A DNA stretch of 64,000 nt from an uncultured Lachnospiraceae bacterium (GCA_900551235.1 URUU01000006.1:1-64000); one strand, 5' to 3'. Numbered from the stretch's first letter, positions 27,529-35,843 are shown. The notes: generated from the sequence alone by a model not told the origin. Program-made: numbers and translations.

Positions 27529-28014
27529 TTACCATCCTCTTCTGCAGTTTCTCCTTCTGCAGCGTCTGTGATGCATTTCCTGATATAAAAGTACCTCTAT
27601 CATATCTCCCAGCCAGTTTTTGTGCGGCGGATAACGTCTCCGTACCTCCTGCTGCATGATCATCGCCTGATCCCGGTCATCCTCCTCCTCGACCGGATAT
27701 TTCTCCTGCAATTTATCATAAATCCGGTTTTTGATCCGTTCCAGCATCACTTTGTCAGGATACTCATCGTACATCACACTGCCATCGTACTCCATCTGGT
27801 CACACTCATCTTCTGCCAGTTTCAGGATATCTTTCGCCACCTCCGGATATAATTCCTTGATTTTCTTCATATCACGCTCATTCTGCATTTCTTCCAGATA
27901 AGCCTGCGGATACATATTTGCCGGATAAGCAGGATACCCGTTCACCATCCCCATCCACGGCAGCATATTATTTTCCATTGCCGTCACACGTCCCTGTGTC
28001 GGATAATACGGCAT
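27529..28014 (-). CDS. Hypothetical protein, Tyr/Pro/Met-rich start and basic Arg/Cys tail
   Basis: Not recognised as a named family. From the ATG at 28014 it encodes about 161 residues. The N-terminus is rich in Met, Tyr and Pro (MPYYPTQGR, YPAYPANMYPQAY), the middle is acidic and helical with many Asp/Glu, and the end is strongly basic with RRCRRRNCRRGW. Such composition is seen in spore coat-like proteins, but this is only an analogy. An AGGAG sits about 16 bases upstream, too far to settle the start; the frame stays open to a GTG at 28128. Confidence 0.6.
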   Translation of the reverse strand: MPYYPTQGRVTAMENNMLPWMGMVNGYPAYPANMYPQAYLEEMQNERDMKKIKELYPEVAKDILKLAEDECDQMEYDGSVMYDEYPDKVMLERIKNRIYDKLQEKYPVEEEDDRDQAMIMQQEVRRRYPPHKNWLGDMIEVLLYQEMHHRRCRRRNCRRGW

Positions 28015-28116
28015 AAAATCCCAGGGAAATCTCCTAAAAGAATCCACGATTGTCTCACTCCATCTGCAAAACATTTGGTATAAAATATGCTTTCCCCTGT
28101 GCAGACGTGCAAAAGA

Positions 28117-28125
28117 TGGTATAAT
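28117..28125 (+). promoter_or_regulatory. Extended -10 promoter of dinB
   Basis: TGGTATAAT is an extended -10 element (TGnTATAAT) located about 30 bases upstream of the dinB start at 28155. No convincing -35 box was seen, which fits an extended -10 promoter. Confidence 0.55.
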
Positions 28126-28154
28126 CACAAAAAGAACCTAAGCGAGGTGCCCCC

Positions 28155-29392
28155 ATGCGTACAATCTTTCATATTGATGTAAATTCCGCTTTTTTAAGCT
28201 GGACATCTGTCGAAAATTTAAAAACAGGAAAAGGCCCGGATCTGCGTGAAATCCCTGCCATCATCGGCGGCGATCAGAAGACCCGCCACGGCGTTGTCCT
28301 CGCCAAATCCATTCCTGCAAAAAAATTCGGCATCCACACAGGCGAACCTGTCGTGAATGCCTTAAGAAAATGCCCGAATCTTGTGACGGCACCGCCGGAC
28401 CATGACCTTTATCATGAGTACAGCCACCGCATGATGGACTTTCTGCACAGCCTGACTCCTGATATTGAACAGGTCAGTATCGATGAATGTTTCCTGGATT
28501 TTACCGGGATCGCCCATCGCTACGCATCCCCTTACACTGCTGCAAAATACATCAAGGACGAAATCCACAGCCGCTTTGGTTTTACGGTAAACGTCGGCAT
28601 TTCTTCCAACAAACTCCTGGCAAAAATGGCTTCTGATTTTGAGAAACCGGATAAAATCCATACGTTATTTCCGGATGAAATTCCTCAGAAAATGTGGCCG
28701 CTTCCCATCGGAGAACTGTTCATGGCTGGAAAATCTTCCGTAAAAGCCCTGAACAATCTCGGTATCCGCACCATCGGAGAACTTGCCGCCTCCGACCCGA
28801 AACTGATCACCCTCAATCTGAAAAGCCATGGAACCATGCTCTGGAATTATGCAAACGGCATCGACAACAGTCCGGTCTGTTCTATCCCGGCAGAAGCCAA
28901 AGGGATCGGAAATTCTACCACTCTCTCCTCCGACCTGACAAAAGAATCCGAGGCCGTACCGATCCTGCACTCCCTTGCAGAAAGCGTCGCATCCCGCCTG
29001 AGAAAAGCACACAAAAAAGCCGGCAGCATCTGTGTGGAAATCAAATACTACGATTTCCAGTCTGTTCCAGGCAAACCCAGATTGATATTCCGACAAATTC
29101 TACCGACCAGATCACCCAGATCTCCAAACGACTCTTCCACGAACTCTGGAACAGGCAGCCCGTTCGCCTGCTCGGCATCCGCACCACCAAACTCGTCGAT
29201 GAAAACGAGCCGGTTCAGCTTTCCCTGTTTGACCTGGATTTTTCCGCTACCTCTGCAGACAAGACAAACCAAAGCACCGCTTTTCCGAAAAAACCATCCC
29301 CGGAAAAACAGAAAAAACTGGACGCCGCACTTGATTCTATTCGCAAAAAATATGGAAAAAAAGCAGTGACAAGAGCAAGTGAGATGGAGTAA
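28155..29392 (+). pseudogene. dinB: DNA polymerase IV (Y-family) with a frameshift in the little-finger domain
   Basis: The frame from 28155 encodes intact palm, fingers and thumb: IDVNSAFLSWTSVE with the first catalytic Asp, SIDECFLDFTG with the second Asp/Glu pair, and GISSNKLLAKMASD. After YYDFQSV (about 29075) similarity moves to another frame, where SRQTQIDIPTNSTDQI through RLLGIRTTKL and QLSLFDLDF give a normal little-finger domain ending at 29392. A single missing base near 29072-29076 explains it. The original frame runs to 29369 with a nonsense tail rich in Ser/Pro/Asn. The protein probably lacks DNA and clamp contacts. A sequencing or assembly error is the main alternative. Confidence 0.85.
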
Positions 29393-29402
29393 GAGTAAAA
29401 AT

Positions 29403-30002
29403 TTACGACTTTTTCAATCGATCATATAACACCATTTCTGTTCCATCAGAAAGATTTTTCTTTTTCTTATATAAAAGCGTCCACGAAGCCTGCTTTTTTG
29501 TATAGTCCATTTTCTCCTCTGGAAAAAAAGAACGGCAAAAATAGTAATCATCTTTCTTGTTTGACAAAAATAAAAATAAATTTCTGTCCTCCATATGATT
29601 CTTCATCAAATAGTCCGCCTCTATCATAGAATAAATATTCGTCTTTCCATTGTACTTAAAAACGGTATCATTACTGTCAAGTATCTTCTCAAGCAATGGC
29701 AGAAAATGAATTCTGTCCTGTATTTTATAGTAAAAATCAGACGACTCTATTTGTTCTTGCTTTATAATTCCTTTCTGAATTTCATCAAATATTTTTCCTC
29801 TGTCACGCCTCAATTCTGGTCTGTCTGCAAGATATTGCAATCCCATCAGGTGAAAACAGTCTTTTTTGTCAAAAATAATGATAAGTTTAACTGCAATACC
29901 TTTTCTTCCCAAAATAATCTCATATTCCGTTGATAAAAGAGAAATAAATGATGATATACAATCGTTCACCGTTCTCATCTGTATTATTTCACAACCCCTC
30001 AT
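29403..30002 (-). CDS. PBECR4 domain protein (putative nuclease-like)
   Basis: The protein of about 199 residues resembles PBECR4 (phage-Barnase-EndoU-ColicinE5/D-RelE-like) family proteins, especially in KLIIIFDKKDCFHLMGLQYL and the DRGKIFDEI segment after it. The family name groups it with toxin-like RNases, but activity is not established for this branch. The start is uncertain between ATGs at 30002 and 29978; neither has a well-placed ribosome binding site. It is preceded by a promoter and a structured RNA with a terminator hairpin, which may regulate it. The composition (Lys, Asp and Phe rich) differs from its neighbours, which could suggest transfer. Confidence 0.7.
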   Translation of the reverse strand: MRGCEIIQMRTVNDCISSFISLLSTEYEIILGRKGIAVKLIIIFDKKDCFHLMGLQYLADRPELRRDRGKIFDEIQKGIIKQEQIESSDFYYKIQDRIHFLPLLEKILDSNDTVFKYNGKTNIYSMIEADYLMKNHMEDRNLFLFLSNKKDDYYFCRSFFPEEKMDYTKKQASWTLLYKKKKNLSDGTEMVLYDRLKKS

Positions 30003-30036
30003 CCAAAATCAGGAAAGCTGTTTCCTGTAAATCAAG

Positions 30037-30197
30037 AAAGGCTCTGCACCTGGCAGAGCCCTCCTGCATTTTCTTTTAAGAGTTTCACTCTCTAGCCAGA
30101 TTGTGGTAAATGCTAAACCCTTATAAAGCTGATAAGGCACTGCTTTCTGGCACAACACCTTACTTCAACGCTTGACAGACACTCATGTTGCCTGTTG
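30037..30197 (-). ncRNA. Candidate small RNA or attenuated leader upstream of PBECR4 gene
   Basis: A promoter at 30203-30234 would start an RNA of about 160 bases on the minus strand. It ends in the perfect stem GGCTCTGC / GCAGAGCC (30060-30040) followed by TTTCTTGAT. Internal hairpins include CCTTAT/ATAAGG and AGAGT/ACTCT, and GCCAG pairs with a distant CTGGC. It has no open reading frame of note. A second small hairpin AGGAAA/TTTCCT (30012-30027) follows before the PBECR4 start. It does not match T-box, 6S, tmRNA or SRP signatures that I know. It could be a free small RNA or a regulatory leader. Confidence 0.5.
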
Positions 30198-30202
30198 TTA
30201 CT

Positions 30203-30234
30203 ATTATACTAACTTATCCGATTAAATATGTCAA
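30203..30234 (-). promoter_or_regulatory. Promoter of the candidate RNA / PBECR4 leader
   Basis: On the minus strand TTGACA (30234-30229) is followed by TAGTAT after 17 bases or TATAAT (30208-30203) after 20 bases. The first pairing has the better spacing and the second the better -10 hexamer. Confidence 0.6.
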
Positions 30235-30257
30235 GTGACATCACATAAAGATTCTGA

Positions 30258-30863
30258 CTACCGTTCCACCTTTTTCTTCCTTCTCTTCTGTGGCTTTTTC
30301 GTCTTTTTCTTCACAGAATACCCAAACGTTCCGATCTCTTTTCCGAGATCCAGATATTCTCCGTGTGAATATGCGATCAGCCCGCTTTTATTGAGCTGAA
30401 ACTTTCCATTTTCATCAAGATATTTCTCATCGACATGAACTGCCAGCACTTCTGCGAGGAACATATGGTGCGAACCAAGCTCTTTCTTTTCGGTGATACG
30501 GCATTCAATATTAACCGGTGCTTCCGCGATCAGCGGTGCTTTTACTTTTGCCGCCTCCACCGCAGTCAGTCCGGTTTCTTTGAATTTATCGACATCGCGG
30601 CCGGAACGCACACCGCAGTAGTCGGTCGCGCGTGCCAGCTCTTTTGTTGTCAGATTGATGACAAATTCTCCCGTCTCATCCAGAATATCATATGAATAAC
30701 GCTGTGGTCTTACGGAAATATAAACCATCGGCGGGTTGGTACAGACGGTTCCTGTCCAGGCAACTGTGATAATGTTTGGCTTTTCGCCCTCTCTCTGACA
30801 ACTGACCATCACTGCCGGAAGCGGATAGATCATATTTCCCGGTTTCCAGATTTGCTTTCCCAT
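30258..30863 (-). CDS. Flavin reductase family protein (FMN-binding split barrel)
   Basis: The 201-residue protein has the flavin reductase-like split-barrel signatures: YPLPAVMVSCQ near the start, NIITVAWTGTVCTNPPMVYI around residues 30-50, then EFVINLT and SHHMFLAEV. The last residues form a highly basic Lys/Arg tail (KKKTKKPQKRRKKK). Members bind FMN and often reduce free flavin or act in small oxidoreductase roles; the true substrate is unknown. It is the last gene of the deoD-cdd-pyrophosphatase operon. Confidence 0.9.
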   Translation of the reverse strand: MGKQIWKPGNMIYPLPAVMVSCQREGEKPNIITVAWTGTVCTNPPMVYISVRPQRYSYDILDETGEFVINLTTKELARATDYCGVRSGRDVDKFKETGLTAVEAAKVKAPLIAEAPVNIECRITEKKELGSHHMFLAEVLAVHVDEKYLDENGKFQLNKSGLIAYSHGEYLDLGKEIGTFGYSVKKKTKKPQKRRKKKVER

Positions 30864-30872
30864 AATTGCCTC

Positions 30873-32531
30873 CTACTGCTGCATTGCCGTCATAAAGCTC
30901 GGAATCAACTGTTTCTTTCTGGAAACAACACCCGGCAGGATCACAGACTGCTCGCCTTCTTTCGGCTCTTTGTGGAATGCTTCGCTTACCACATTTTTGC
31001 TGTCTCCTCCATAGAATAACAGCTCTGTGCTTTCGTTGATGATGTCCGTCAGCATAAAGAACAGCATGGATTCTCCGTGGCTGCCCAGTGCCTTTTCCAT
31101 ATACGGAAGCAGTTCTTTTTTGATCTCGGTCAGCTCATCCGCATTTACAGAAGTAATCTGTCCAACGCCAAAACTGGATTTATTTAATTCGAATTTCTTG
31201 AAATCCTGATAGAAGATTTCTTCCGGTGATTTATTCTTCAGGTTGCTTCCCGCTGCAAACATTTCGGATGCCAGCTCTTCGCATTTCACGCCGGCGATCT
31301 CTGCCAGCTTTTCCGCTGCTGCTTTGTCCATCGCCGTACAGGTCGGAGAACGGAACATTAGCGTATCCGAAAGAATCGCGGAACAGAGAAGTCCGGCAAT
31401 ATTCGGCTCAATCGTCAGATTTTTTTCCTGATAAATCTGATAAAGAATCGTTGCCGTACATCCAACCGGCTGATTGCGGAAATAAACCGGAGCCATCGTC
31501 TGCAAAGATCCGATTCTGTGATGATCGATGATCTCCAGAATTTCTGCACTTTCGATATTGTCAACTGCCTGAGAGATCTCGTTGTGATCCACCAGACAGA
31601 GCTGTCTGCGTTTGATACCCAGCAAGTTACGTCTGGAAACCATTCCCACATATTTTCCGTGTTTATTCAGAACCGGGAAATCTCTGTGACGCAGTTTTGC
31701 CATGACTTCTTTGATATCATCCGTATAATCATCAATGCTGAATTTCACCAGATTCTCACTGGTCATAAAATGTTTCACCGGCATACTCTGATTGATCAGT
31801 CGTGCAACCGTATAAGTATCGTGCGGAGAACTGATCACAAAGCATTCTCTATCTTCTGCGAGACGGCGGATCGTCCTGGAGATCGGAACACCCATACAGA
31901 CGATAATACAGCTTGCTCCCATCTCGATCGCACAGAGCTGCGCTTCATAACGGTTTCCCAGAATCACCAGATCATTCTGTTCCACACTCTGTTCCATCAC
32001 TTCCGGGCTGGATGCCGCGATCAACACCTTTCCATCCGTGAAATGTGCATGCTCATTTCCAACGATCATCGTTCCGTCCACCGTTTCCAGAATATTCCGG
32101 TACGGTGTTCTCGCCTCAGAAAGAGCTGTATTATTGTAAACATCCATGTACGATTCCGTGATGTCGTTCGTTGTGATCAGACCTTCCAGCTCCTGATTCT
32201 GATTAAGGATCGGAAGGGTAAATACATTTTCATTCCGCATCAGTGTCCATGCTTTTTTCAGAGAAATCTTGCTGTCCACCCCACCGACTTTGCGCACGTC
32301 CATATCCTTGACACGCGTGCCGACATTCGGCATATAACCCGGTGTGTTCATCTGAAAACGTTTCAGTACATACAACGTTTCTTCGTTGATCTGACCGGCA
32401 CGCTTTGCCTCATAAATGGCATTTTCCCCCGTCCTGTTTTTGATATCTGCATACGCGATCGCTGAACAGATCGAGTCCGTATCCGGATTCTTATGTCCGA
32501 TCACATAAATTTTTCTCTTATTGTTTTCCAT
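30873..32531 (-). CDS. ppaC: Manganese-dependent inorganic pyrophosphatase with CBS and DRTGG domains
   Basis: The 552-residue DHH-family enzyme has GHKNPDTDSICSAIAYA at the N-terminus, then a regulatory insert with two CBS repeats and a DRTGG-like domain (about 70-300), the DHH-type motif EIIDHHRIGSL, and a C-terminal DHHA2 domain ending GVVSRKKQLIPSF. It hydrolyses pyrophosphate to phosphate. The CBS domains of this type bind adenine nucleotides and tune activity. The start at 32531 follows GGAGG by five bases. Its position with deoD and cdd fits nucleotide metabolism. Confidence 0.94.
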   Translation of the reverse strand: MENNKRKIYVIGHKNPDTDSICSAIAYADIKNRTGENAIYEAKRAGQINEETLYVLKRFQMNTPGYMPNVGTRVKDMDVRKVGGVDSKISLKKAWTLMRNENVFTLPILNQNQELEGLITTNDITESYMDVYNNTALSEARTPYRNILETVDGTMIVGNEHAHFTDGKVLIAASSPEVMEQSVEQNDLVILGNRYEAQLCAIEMGASCIIVCMGVPISRTIRRLAEDRECFVISSPHDTYTVARLINQSMPVKHFMTSENLVKFSIDDYTDDIKEVMAKLRHRDFPVLNKHGKYVGMVSRRNLLGIKRRQLCLVDHNEISQAVDNIESAEILEIIDHHRIGSLQTMAPVYFRNQPVGCTATILYQIYQEKNLTIEPNIAGLLCSAILSDTLMFRSPTCTAMDKAAAEKLAEIAGVKCEELASEMFAAGSNLKNKSPEEIFYQDFKKFELNKSSFGVGQITSVNADELTEIKKELLPYMEKALGSHGESMLFFMLTDIINESTELLFYGGDSKNVVSEAFHKEPKEGEQSVILPGVVSRKKQLIPSFMTAMQQ

Positions 32532-32547
32532 AATAGCCTCCATATGA

Positions 32548-32952
32548 TTATAACGTAAAACGCTCCGGCAGTAACTGCTCCAGTGTAAAGCTTTTCCAGT
32601 TTTCCGTATTTTTCGCCAGAAGTATCTCGAAATCTGCTTTACAGAATTCTGCCATCACCTGGCGGCACACACCGCACGGCGGGCAATAGTCCCCGGCTTC
32701 GCCCCGTTTATTTCCAACGATTGCGATCGCCTGAAAATCCCGCTCTCCTTCTGACACTGCTTTAAAAAATGCTGTCCGCTCCGCACAGTTGCTCGGAGAA
32801 TATGCCGCATTCTCAATGTTGCATCCCTGATAAATCTTTCCGTCTCTGGTGAGCAGTGCCGCCCCGACCAGAAACTCTGAATACGGTGCATAAGCCTGTT
32901 GCTGTGCCAGAAATGCCCGCCTTACCAGCTCTTTTCTGTCTCTGTCCTCCAT
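32548..32952 (-). CDS. cdd: Cytidine deaminase
   Basis: The 134-residue protein has the cytidine deaminase zinc motif: CAERTAFF (Cys-Ala-Glu) at about 53-60 and PPCGVCRQV at about 86-94. YAPYSEFLVGAALLT binds the nucleoside. It converts cytidine and deoxycytidine to uridine forms in the salvage pathway. The start at 32952 has GGAGG ten bases upstream. It lies 16 bases after deoD. Confidence 0.96.
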   Translation of the reverse strand: MEDRDRKELVRRAFLAQQQAYAPYSEFLVGAALLTRDGKIYQGCNIENAAYSPSNCAERTAFFKAVSEGERDFQAIAIVGNKRGEAGDYCPPCGVCRQVMAEFCKADFEILLAKNTENWKSFTLEQLLPERFTL

Positions 32953-32968
32953 CCTGAAGATTCCTCCG

Positions 32969-33682
32969 TTATTCAGGTGCGATCTCAAGTGCCAGTTCCA
33001 TCATATCATGAAAACTCTTTTCACGTTCTGTGGAATTTGTTGCTTCTCCCGTAACAATGCTGTCCGAGATCGTACAGATCGCAAGAGCCTGTTTTCCTGT
33101 TCTCGCCGCATTCATATACAATGCTGCCGCTTCCATTTCCACGGCCAGCACGCCCATTTTCCTCCAGTTCACATCCAGGTTGGAATCGCTGTAAAAAGTA
33201 TCTGAAGAAAGCAGATTTCCGACCATATAATGCAGTCCTTCTCTTTTTTCTGCCGCTTCCACTGCTTTTCTCAAAAGTGAAAAAGATGCAGTCGGGGCAA
33301 AGCTTCCCGGAAGCTGATACTGTGCCGCAAAATTCGAATTTGTGCAGGCACCGATAGCAAAAACCAGATCACGCAGATGCAGATCTTCCCGCAGTGCACC
33401 CGCCGTACCGATACGGATAATATTTTCCACATCATAACCGTTGAACAGTTCATAAGAATAAATGCCCATCGAAGGCATTCCCATGCCGCTCGCCATCACA
33501 GAAACCCTCTTGCCCTTATAAGTTCCCGTATAACCTGACATCTGGCGCACCGAGTTGACCAGGACTGCATCTTCCAGATAATGTTCCGCTATAAATTTCG
33601 CCCTCAGCGGATCACCCGGCATCAGTACTGTTTTTGCAAAATCCCCCTTTTTTGCTTCTATATGAGGTGTCGGAATATTCAT
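32969..33682 (-). CDS. deoD: Purine-nucleoside phosphorylase, DeoD type
   Basis: The 237-residue trimeric/hexameric-type phosphorylase begins MNIPTPHIEAKKGDFAKTV and has MPGDPLRAKFIAEHYL, GMGMPSMGIYSYEL, IRIGTAGAL and the active-site VEMEAAALY. It phosphorolyses purine nucleosides to base and (deoxy)ribose-1-phosphate. It is first in the operon, with its own promoter at 33727-33755 and a GCAGAC/GTCTGC leader hairpin at 33698-33713. Confidence 0.97.
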   Translation of the reverse strand: MNIPTPHIEAKKGDFAKTVLMPGDPLRAKFIAEHYLEDAVLVNSVRQMSGYTGTYKGKRVSVMASGMGMPSMGIYSYELFNGYDVENIIRIGTAGALREDLHLRDLVFAIGACTNSNFAAQYQLPGSFAPTASFSLLRKAVEAAEKREGLHYMVGNLLSSDTFYSDSNLDVNWRKMGVLAVEMEAAALYMNAARTGKQALAICTISDSIVTGEATNSTEREKSFHDMMELALEIAPE

Positions 33683-33726
33683 AAGTCCATCCTTTCCGCA
33701 GACGCCCGTCTGCTGCCTTTTTTGTT

Positions 33727-33755
33727 ATTTTAGCATTTTTGGGTGTCATGGTCAA
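33727..33755 (-). promoter_or_regulatory. Promoter of the deoD-cdd-ppaC operon
   Basis: On the minus strand TTGACC (33755-33750) is followed after 17 bases by TAAAAT (33732-33727). Confidence 0.65.
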
Positions 33756-33774
33756 AAGTTATTTCCCCGGCCGC

Positions 33775-33803
33775 TTTACAAATTCATCGCAAAAAGGTAT
33801 ATT
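33775..33803 (+). promoter_or_regulatory. Promoter of the S1-domain gene
   Basis: TTTACA (33775-33780) is followed after 17 bases by TATATT (33798-33803), divergent from the deoD promoter. The transcript would start near 33810 and include the palindromic repeat copy at 33836-33905 in its 5' untranslated region. Confidence 0.65.
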
Positions 33804-33835
33804 TTAGATGCTAGGGTCAAAAACCTGAAACACAC

Positions 33836-33905
33836 GATGCCGACCGAAGCGAAGTACAGAAGAATTATGAGAGTACGAAGTACGGAACAATTCGTATGGC
33901 ATCTT
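33836..33905. repeat. Palindromic repeat family, copy 2 (5' of S1-domain gene)
   Basis: A unit of about 69 bases bounded by GATGCC and GGCATC. Its right part (33861-33905) is the reverse complement of 34891-34935, with 44 of 45 bases identical. It lies within the predicted 5' untranslated region of the S1-domain gene. Confidence 0.85.
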
Positions 33906-33942
33906 CTTGCCCTGATACCCAAAGACCAACAGGAGGTAAAAA

Positions 33943-34878
33943 ATGTCAGAAGAATTAAAAACACTGGAAGAACCGGCAGAATCTATGACTGACTATGCCG
34001 AAGAACTGGAAGCATCTTTCAAACAGATCCATGAAGGTGATATCCTCACCGGAACGGTAATCAGCGTTTCCGAATCTGAGATCACACTGGATCTGAAATA
34101 TTACACCGACGGTATCATCCGCCTGGAGGATTTCACAAGTGATCCGAATTTTAATCTGAAAGAGGACGTACATACAGGTGATGAAATCTCCGCAACTGTG
34201 ATCCGCAGAGATGACGGAGAAGGACACATTCTGCTCTCCTCCAAAGAAGCAAATGATATTCTTGCATGGGACAAATTCAAAAAATATATGGAAGAAGGCA
34301 CCAACCTGACCGTTAAAGTCGGCGGCATTGTAAAATCCGGTGCAATTGCATATCTGGACGGCATCCGCGGTTTCATCCCGGCATCCAAACTTTCCCTGAA
34401 CTATGTAGAAGAAGATGAACTGAACGACTGGCTCGGCAAAGAACTGGAAGTCCGTGTCATCAATGCTGACGCAGAAGAAAAACGTCTCGTACTTTCCGCA
34501 AGAGAAATCCTGCGTGAAAAAGCAGATGAAGAACGCAAGGCAAAAGTTTCCAACGTTCAGGTCGGACTGGTTACTGAAGGAACCGTGGAAACCATCAAAC
34601 CTTACGGTGCATTTATCAACCTTGGAAACGGTCTGTCCGGTCTGCTGCATGTTTCTCAGATCTGCGAAAAACGTATCAAAACACCGGCCGCTGTTCTGTC
34701 CGAAGGTGATACGGTAAAAGTAAAGATTACTGCGATCAAAGACGGAAAACTGAGTCTGAGCATGAAAGCCCTGAACGATGTAGCCGCAGAGGAAGTAGAA
34801 GAAGAAGCTTTCGAACTTCCGGAAACAGAAGCTGCTACTACAAGCCTCGGCTCTCTGTTCAAAAACATCAAGCTTTAA
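33943..34878 (+). CDS. S1 RNA-binding domain protein (ribosomal S1-like)
   Basis: The 311-residue protein carries three S1 (OB-fold) repeats: GDILTGTVISVSESEITLDL from about residue 24, LTVKVGGIVKSGAIAYLDGI in the middle, and GLVTEGTVETIKPYGAFINL followed by GLLHVSQI at the end. The tail is acidic. It has an AGGAGG site and its own promoter. Compared with the four- to six-domain ribosomal protein S1 of Gram-negatives it is short, as in many Firmicutes homologues. It probably binds mRNA. The gene is enclosed by inverted copies of a 45-base repeat. Confidence 0.93.
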   Translation: MSEELKTLEEPAESMTDYAEELEASFKQIHEGDILTGTVISVSESEITLDLKYYTDGIIRLEDFTSDPNFNLKEDVHTGDEISATVIRRDDGEGHILLSSKEANDILAWDKFKKYMEEGTNLTVKVGGIVKSGAIAYLDGIRGFIPASKLSLNYVEEDELNDWLGKELEVRVINADAEEKRLVLSAREILREKADEERKAKVSNVQVGLVTEGTVETIKPYGAFINLGNGLSGLLHVSQICEKRIKTPAAVLSEGDTVKVKITAIKDGKLSLSMKALNDVAAEEVEEEAFELPETEAATTSLGSLFKNIKL

Positions 34879-34890
34879 CTTTAAGATCAA

Positions 34891-34945
34891 AAGATGCCAT
34901 ACGAATTGTTCCGTACTTCGTACTCTCACAATTCTACCCTGCATC
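34891..34945. repeat. Palindromic repeat family, copy 3 (3' of S1-domain gene)
   Basis: It begins AAGATGCCATACGAATTG and continues through CCGTACTTCGTACTCTCA to a GCATC end. Bases 34891-34935 match the reverse complement of 33861-33905 with a single mismatch, so the two copies form an inverted pair around the S1 gene. Confidence 0.85.
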
Positions 34946-34965
34946 ATACATTAGTACATTCCAAC

Positions 34966-34995
34966 AAAAAACAGGTCTGTTCAAGACCTGTTTTT
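34966..34995. terminator. Bidirectional terminator downstream of S1-domain gene
   Basis: AAAAACAGGTCT (34966-34977) pairs with AGACCTGTTTTT (34984-34995). T-runs on either strand would end both the S1 transcript and anything from the right. The remaining sequence to 35160 holds no gene; a small palindrome AAAAGCAATGCTTTT is at about 35068-35082. Confidence 0.85.
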
Positions 34996-35169
34996 GTTAT
35001 TTTCACACACTTTTCACAGAGCGTTCACATTCTATTCATACCTCATTGTTACTATAAAGGCAGTTCAAAAGCAATGCTTTTGATATACTTTCCACAAAGC
35101 AATAAATTTTTTCATAATAGCCTCCGATGTACCAGACGTCGGGGGCACTCCTCATTTATGAAGCTGTCA

Positions 35170-35195
35170 GGGGCGAAAGCCCTTTTCTATTTTTC
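35170..35195 (+). terminator. Small GC-rich hairpin with T-tract next to cobO 3' end
   Basis: GGGC-GAAA-GCCC (35171-35182), a stable tetraloop, is followed on the plus strand by TTTTCTATTTTT. It lies opposite the 3' end of the cobO gene and could stop plus-strand transcription. Confidence 0.4.
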
Positions 35196-35723
35196 AATCC
35201 CCATTCTGGATGCCTGCCCTTCATCAAACGGATGCTTGATCTTTTTGATCTGTGACACATAATCTGCCGCTGCGAGCATCTCTTCGCCTGGTGTATTTCC
35301 GGTCAGGATCACTTCCAGCTTGTCCGGTTTCTTTTTCAGGAAGTCAAGTACCAGATTTTCATCCAGCAGCCCTGCACTGATCGTATAGATCGTCTCGTCC
35401 AGAAAAAGAACATCGAAGTCTTCCTCCACCGCTTTCTTCGTCACCTTCTCAAACTGACTGTTATAGAAAGCAAGTCGCTCTTTCTTTTCCTGTTCCGTCA
35501 TCTGAAAGCTGAATTTTTCCTGCTCCAGCCCGTTCACGATCGTAATATTCTCTATTTTTTCCAGAATGTTTCGTTCACTCGTCTTGTTGTTTTTCATAAA
35601 CTGATAGATCAGGACGCGGTAACCATAACCGGCTGCCCGCACACAGAGTCCCATTCCTGTTGTTGTCTTTCCTTTTCCATCCCCGAAATAAATATGGACA
35701 AGCCCTGTTCCTTTTCGATTCAT
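35187..35723 (-). CDS. cobO: Cob(I)yrinic acid a,c-diamide adenosyltransferase (CobA/CobO type)
   Basis: The 178-residue enzyme has a P-loop GDGKGKTTTGMGL at about 14-26, VLIYQFMKNNKTSE, and FDVLFLDETIY with the conserved acidic pair. It attaches the adenosyl group to corrinoids, making coenzyme B12 for B12-dependent enzymes. It stands apart from other cobamide genes, so it may serve salvage. It has a good AGGAGG site. The 120-base leader contains an imperfect structured element. Confidence 0.94.
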   Translation of the reverse strand: MNRKGTGLVHIYFGDGKGKTTTGMGLCVRAAGYGYRVLIYQFMKNNKTSERNILEKIENITIVNGLEQEKFSFQMTEQEKKERLAFYNSQFEKVTKKAVEEDFDVLFLDETIYTISAGLLDENLVLDFLKKKPDKLEVILTGNTPGEEMLAAADYVSQIKKIKHPFDEGQASRMGIEK

Positions 35724-35843
35724 AATTTCTTTTTACCTCCTGCATATTTGATCAAGCCGAACTTATCATGGAATCTGACACACGATTCTGGCAGCTTTGC
35801 TGACATTCACCTGACAGAATCACTCTGCAGGAGGCATAAGCTT
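35724..35843 (-). promoter_or_regulatory. Structured cobO leader, possible degenerate cobalamin-type element
   Basis: On the minus strand GATTCTG and CAGAATC enclose CAGGTGAATGTCAGC, reminiscent of the CAGGTGAA...GC core of cobalamin riboswitches, and TCAGATTCC follows. The GCCACTG-like box and several core bases are missing, so a functional B12 riboswitch is doubtful. It may be a remnant or another regulatory stem-loop. Confidence 0.25.

Noticed and set aside
33955..34947. 330-codon minus-strand frame opposite the S1-domain gene
   Set aside because: Phe/Cys/Gln-rich antisense frame; the S1 domains on the plus strand are unambiguous.
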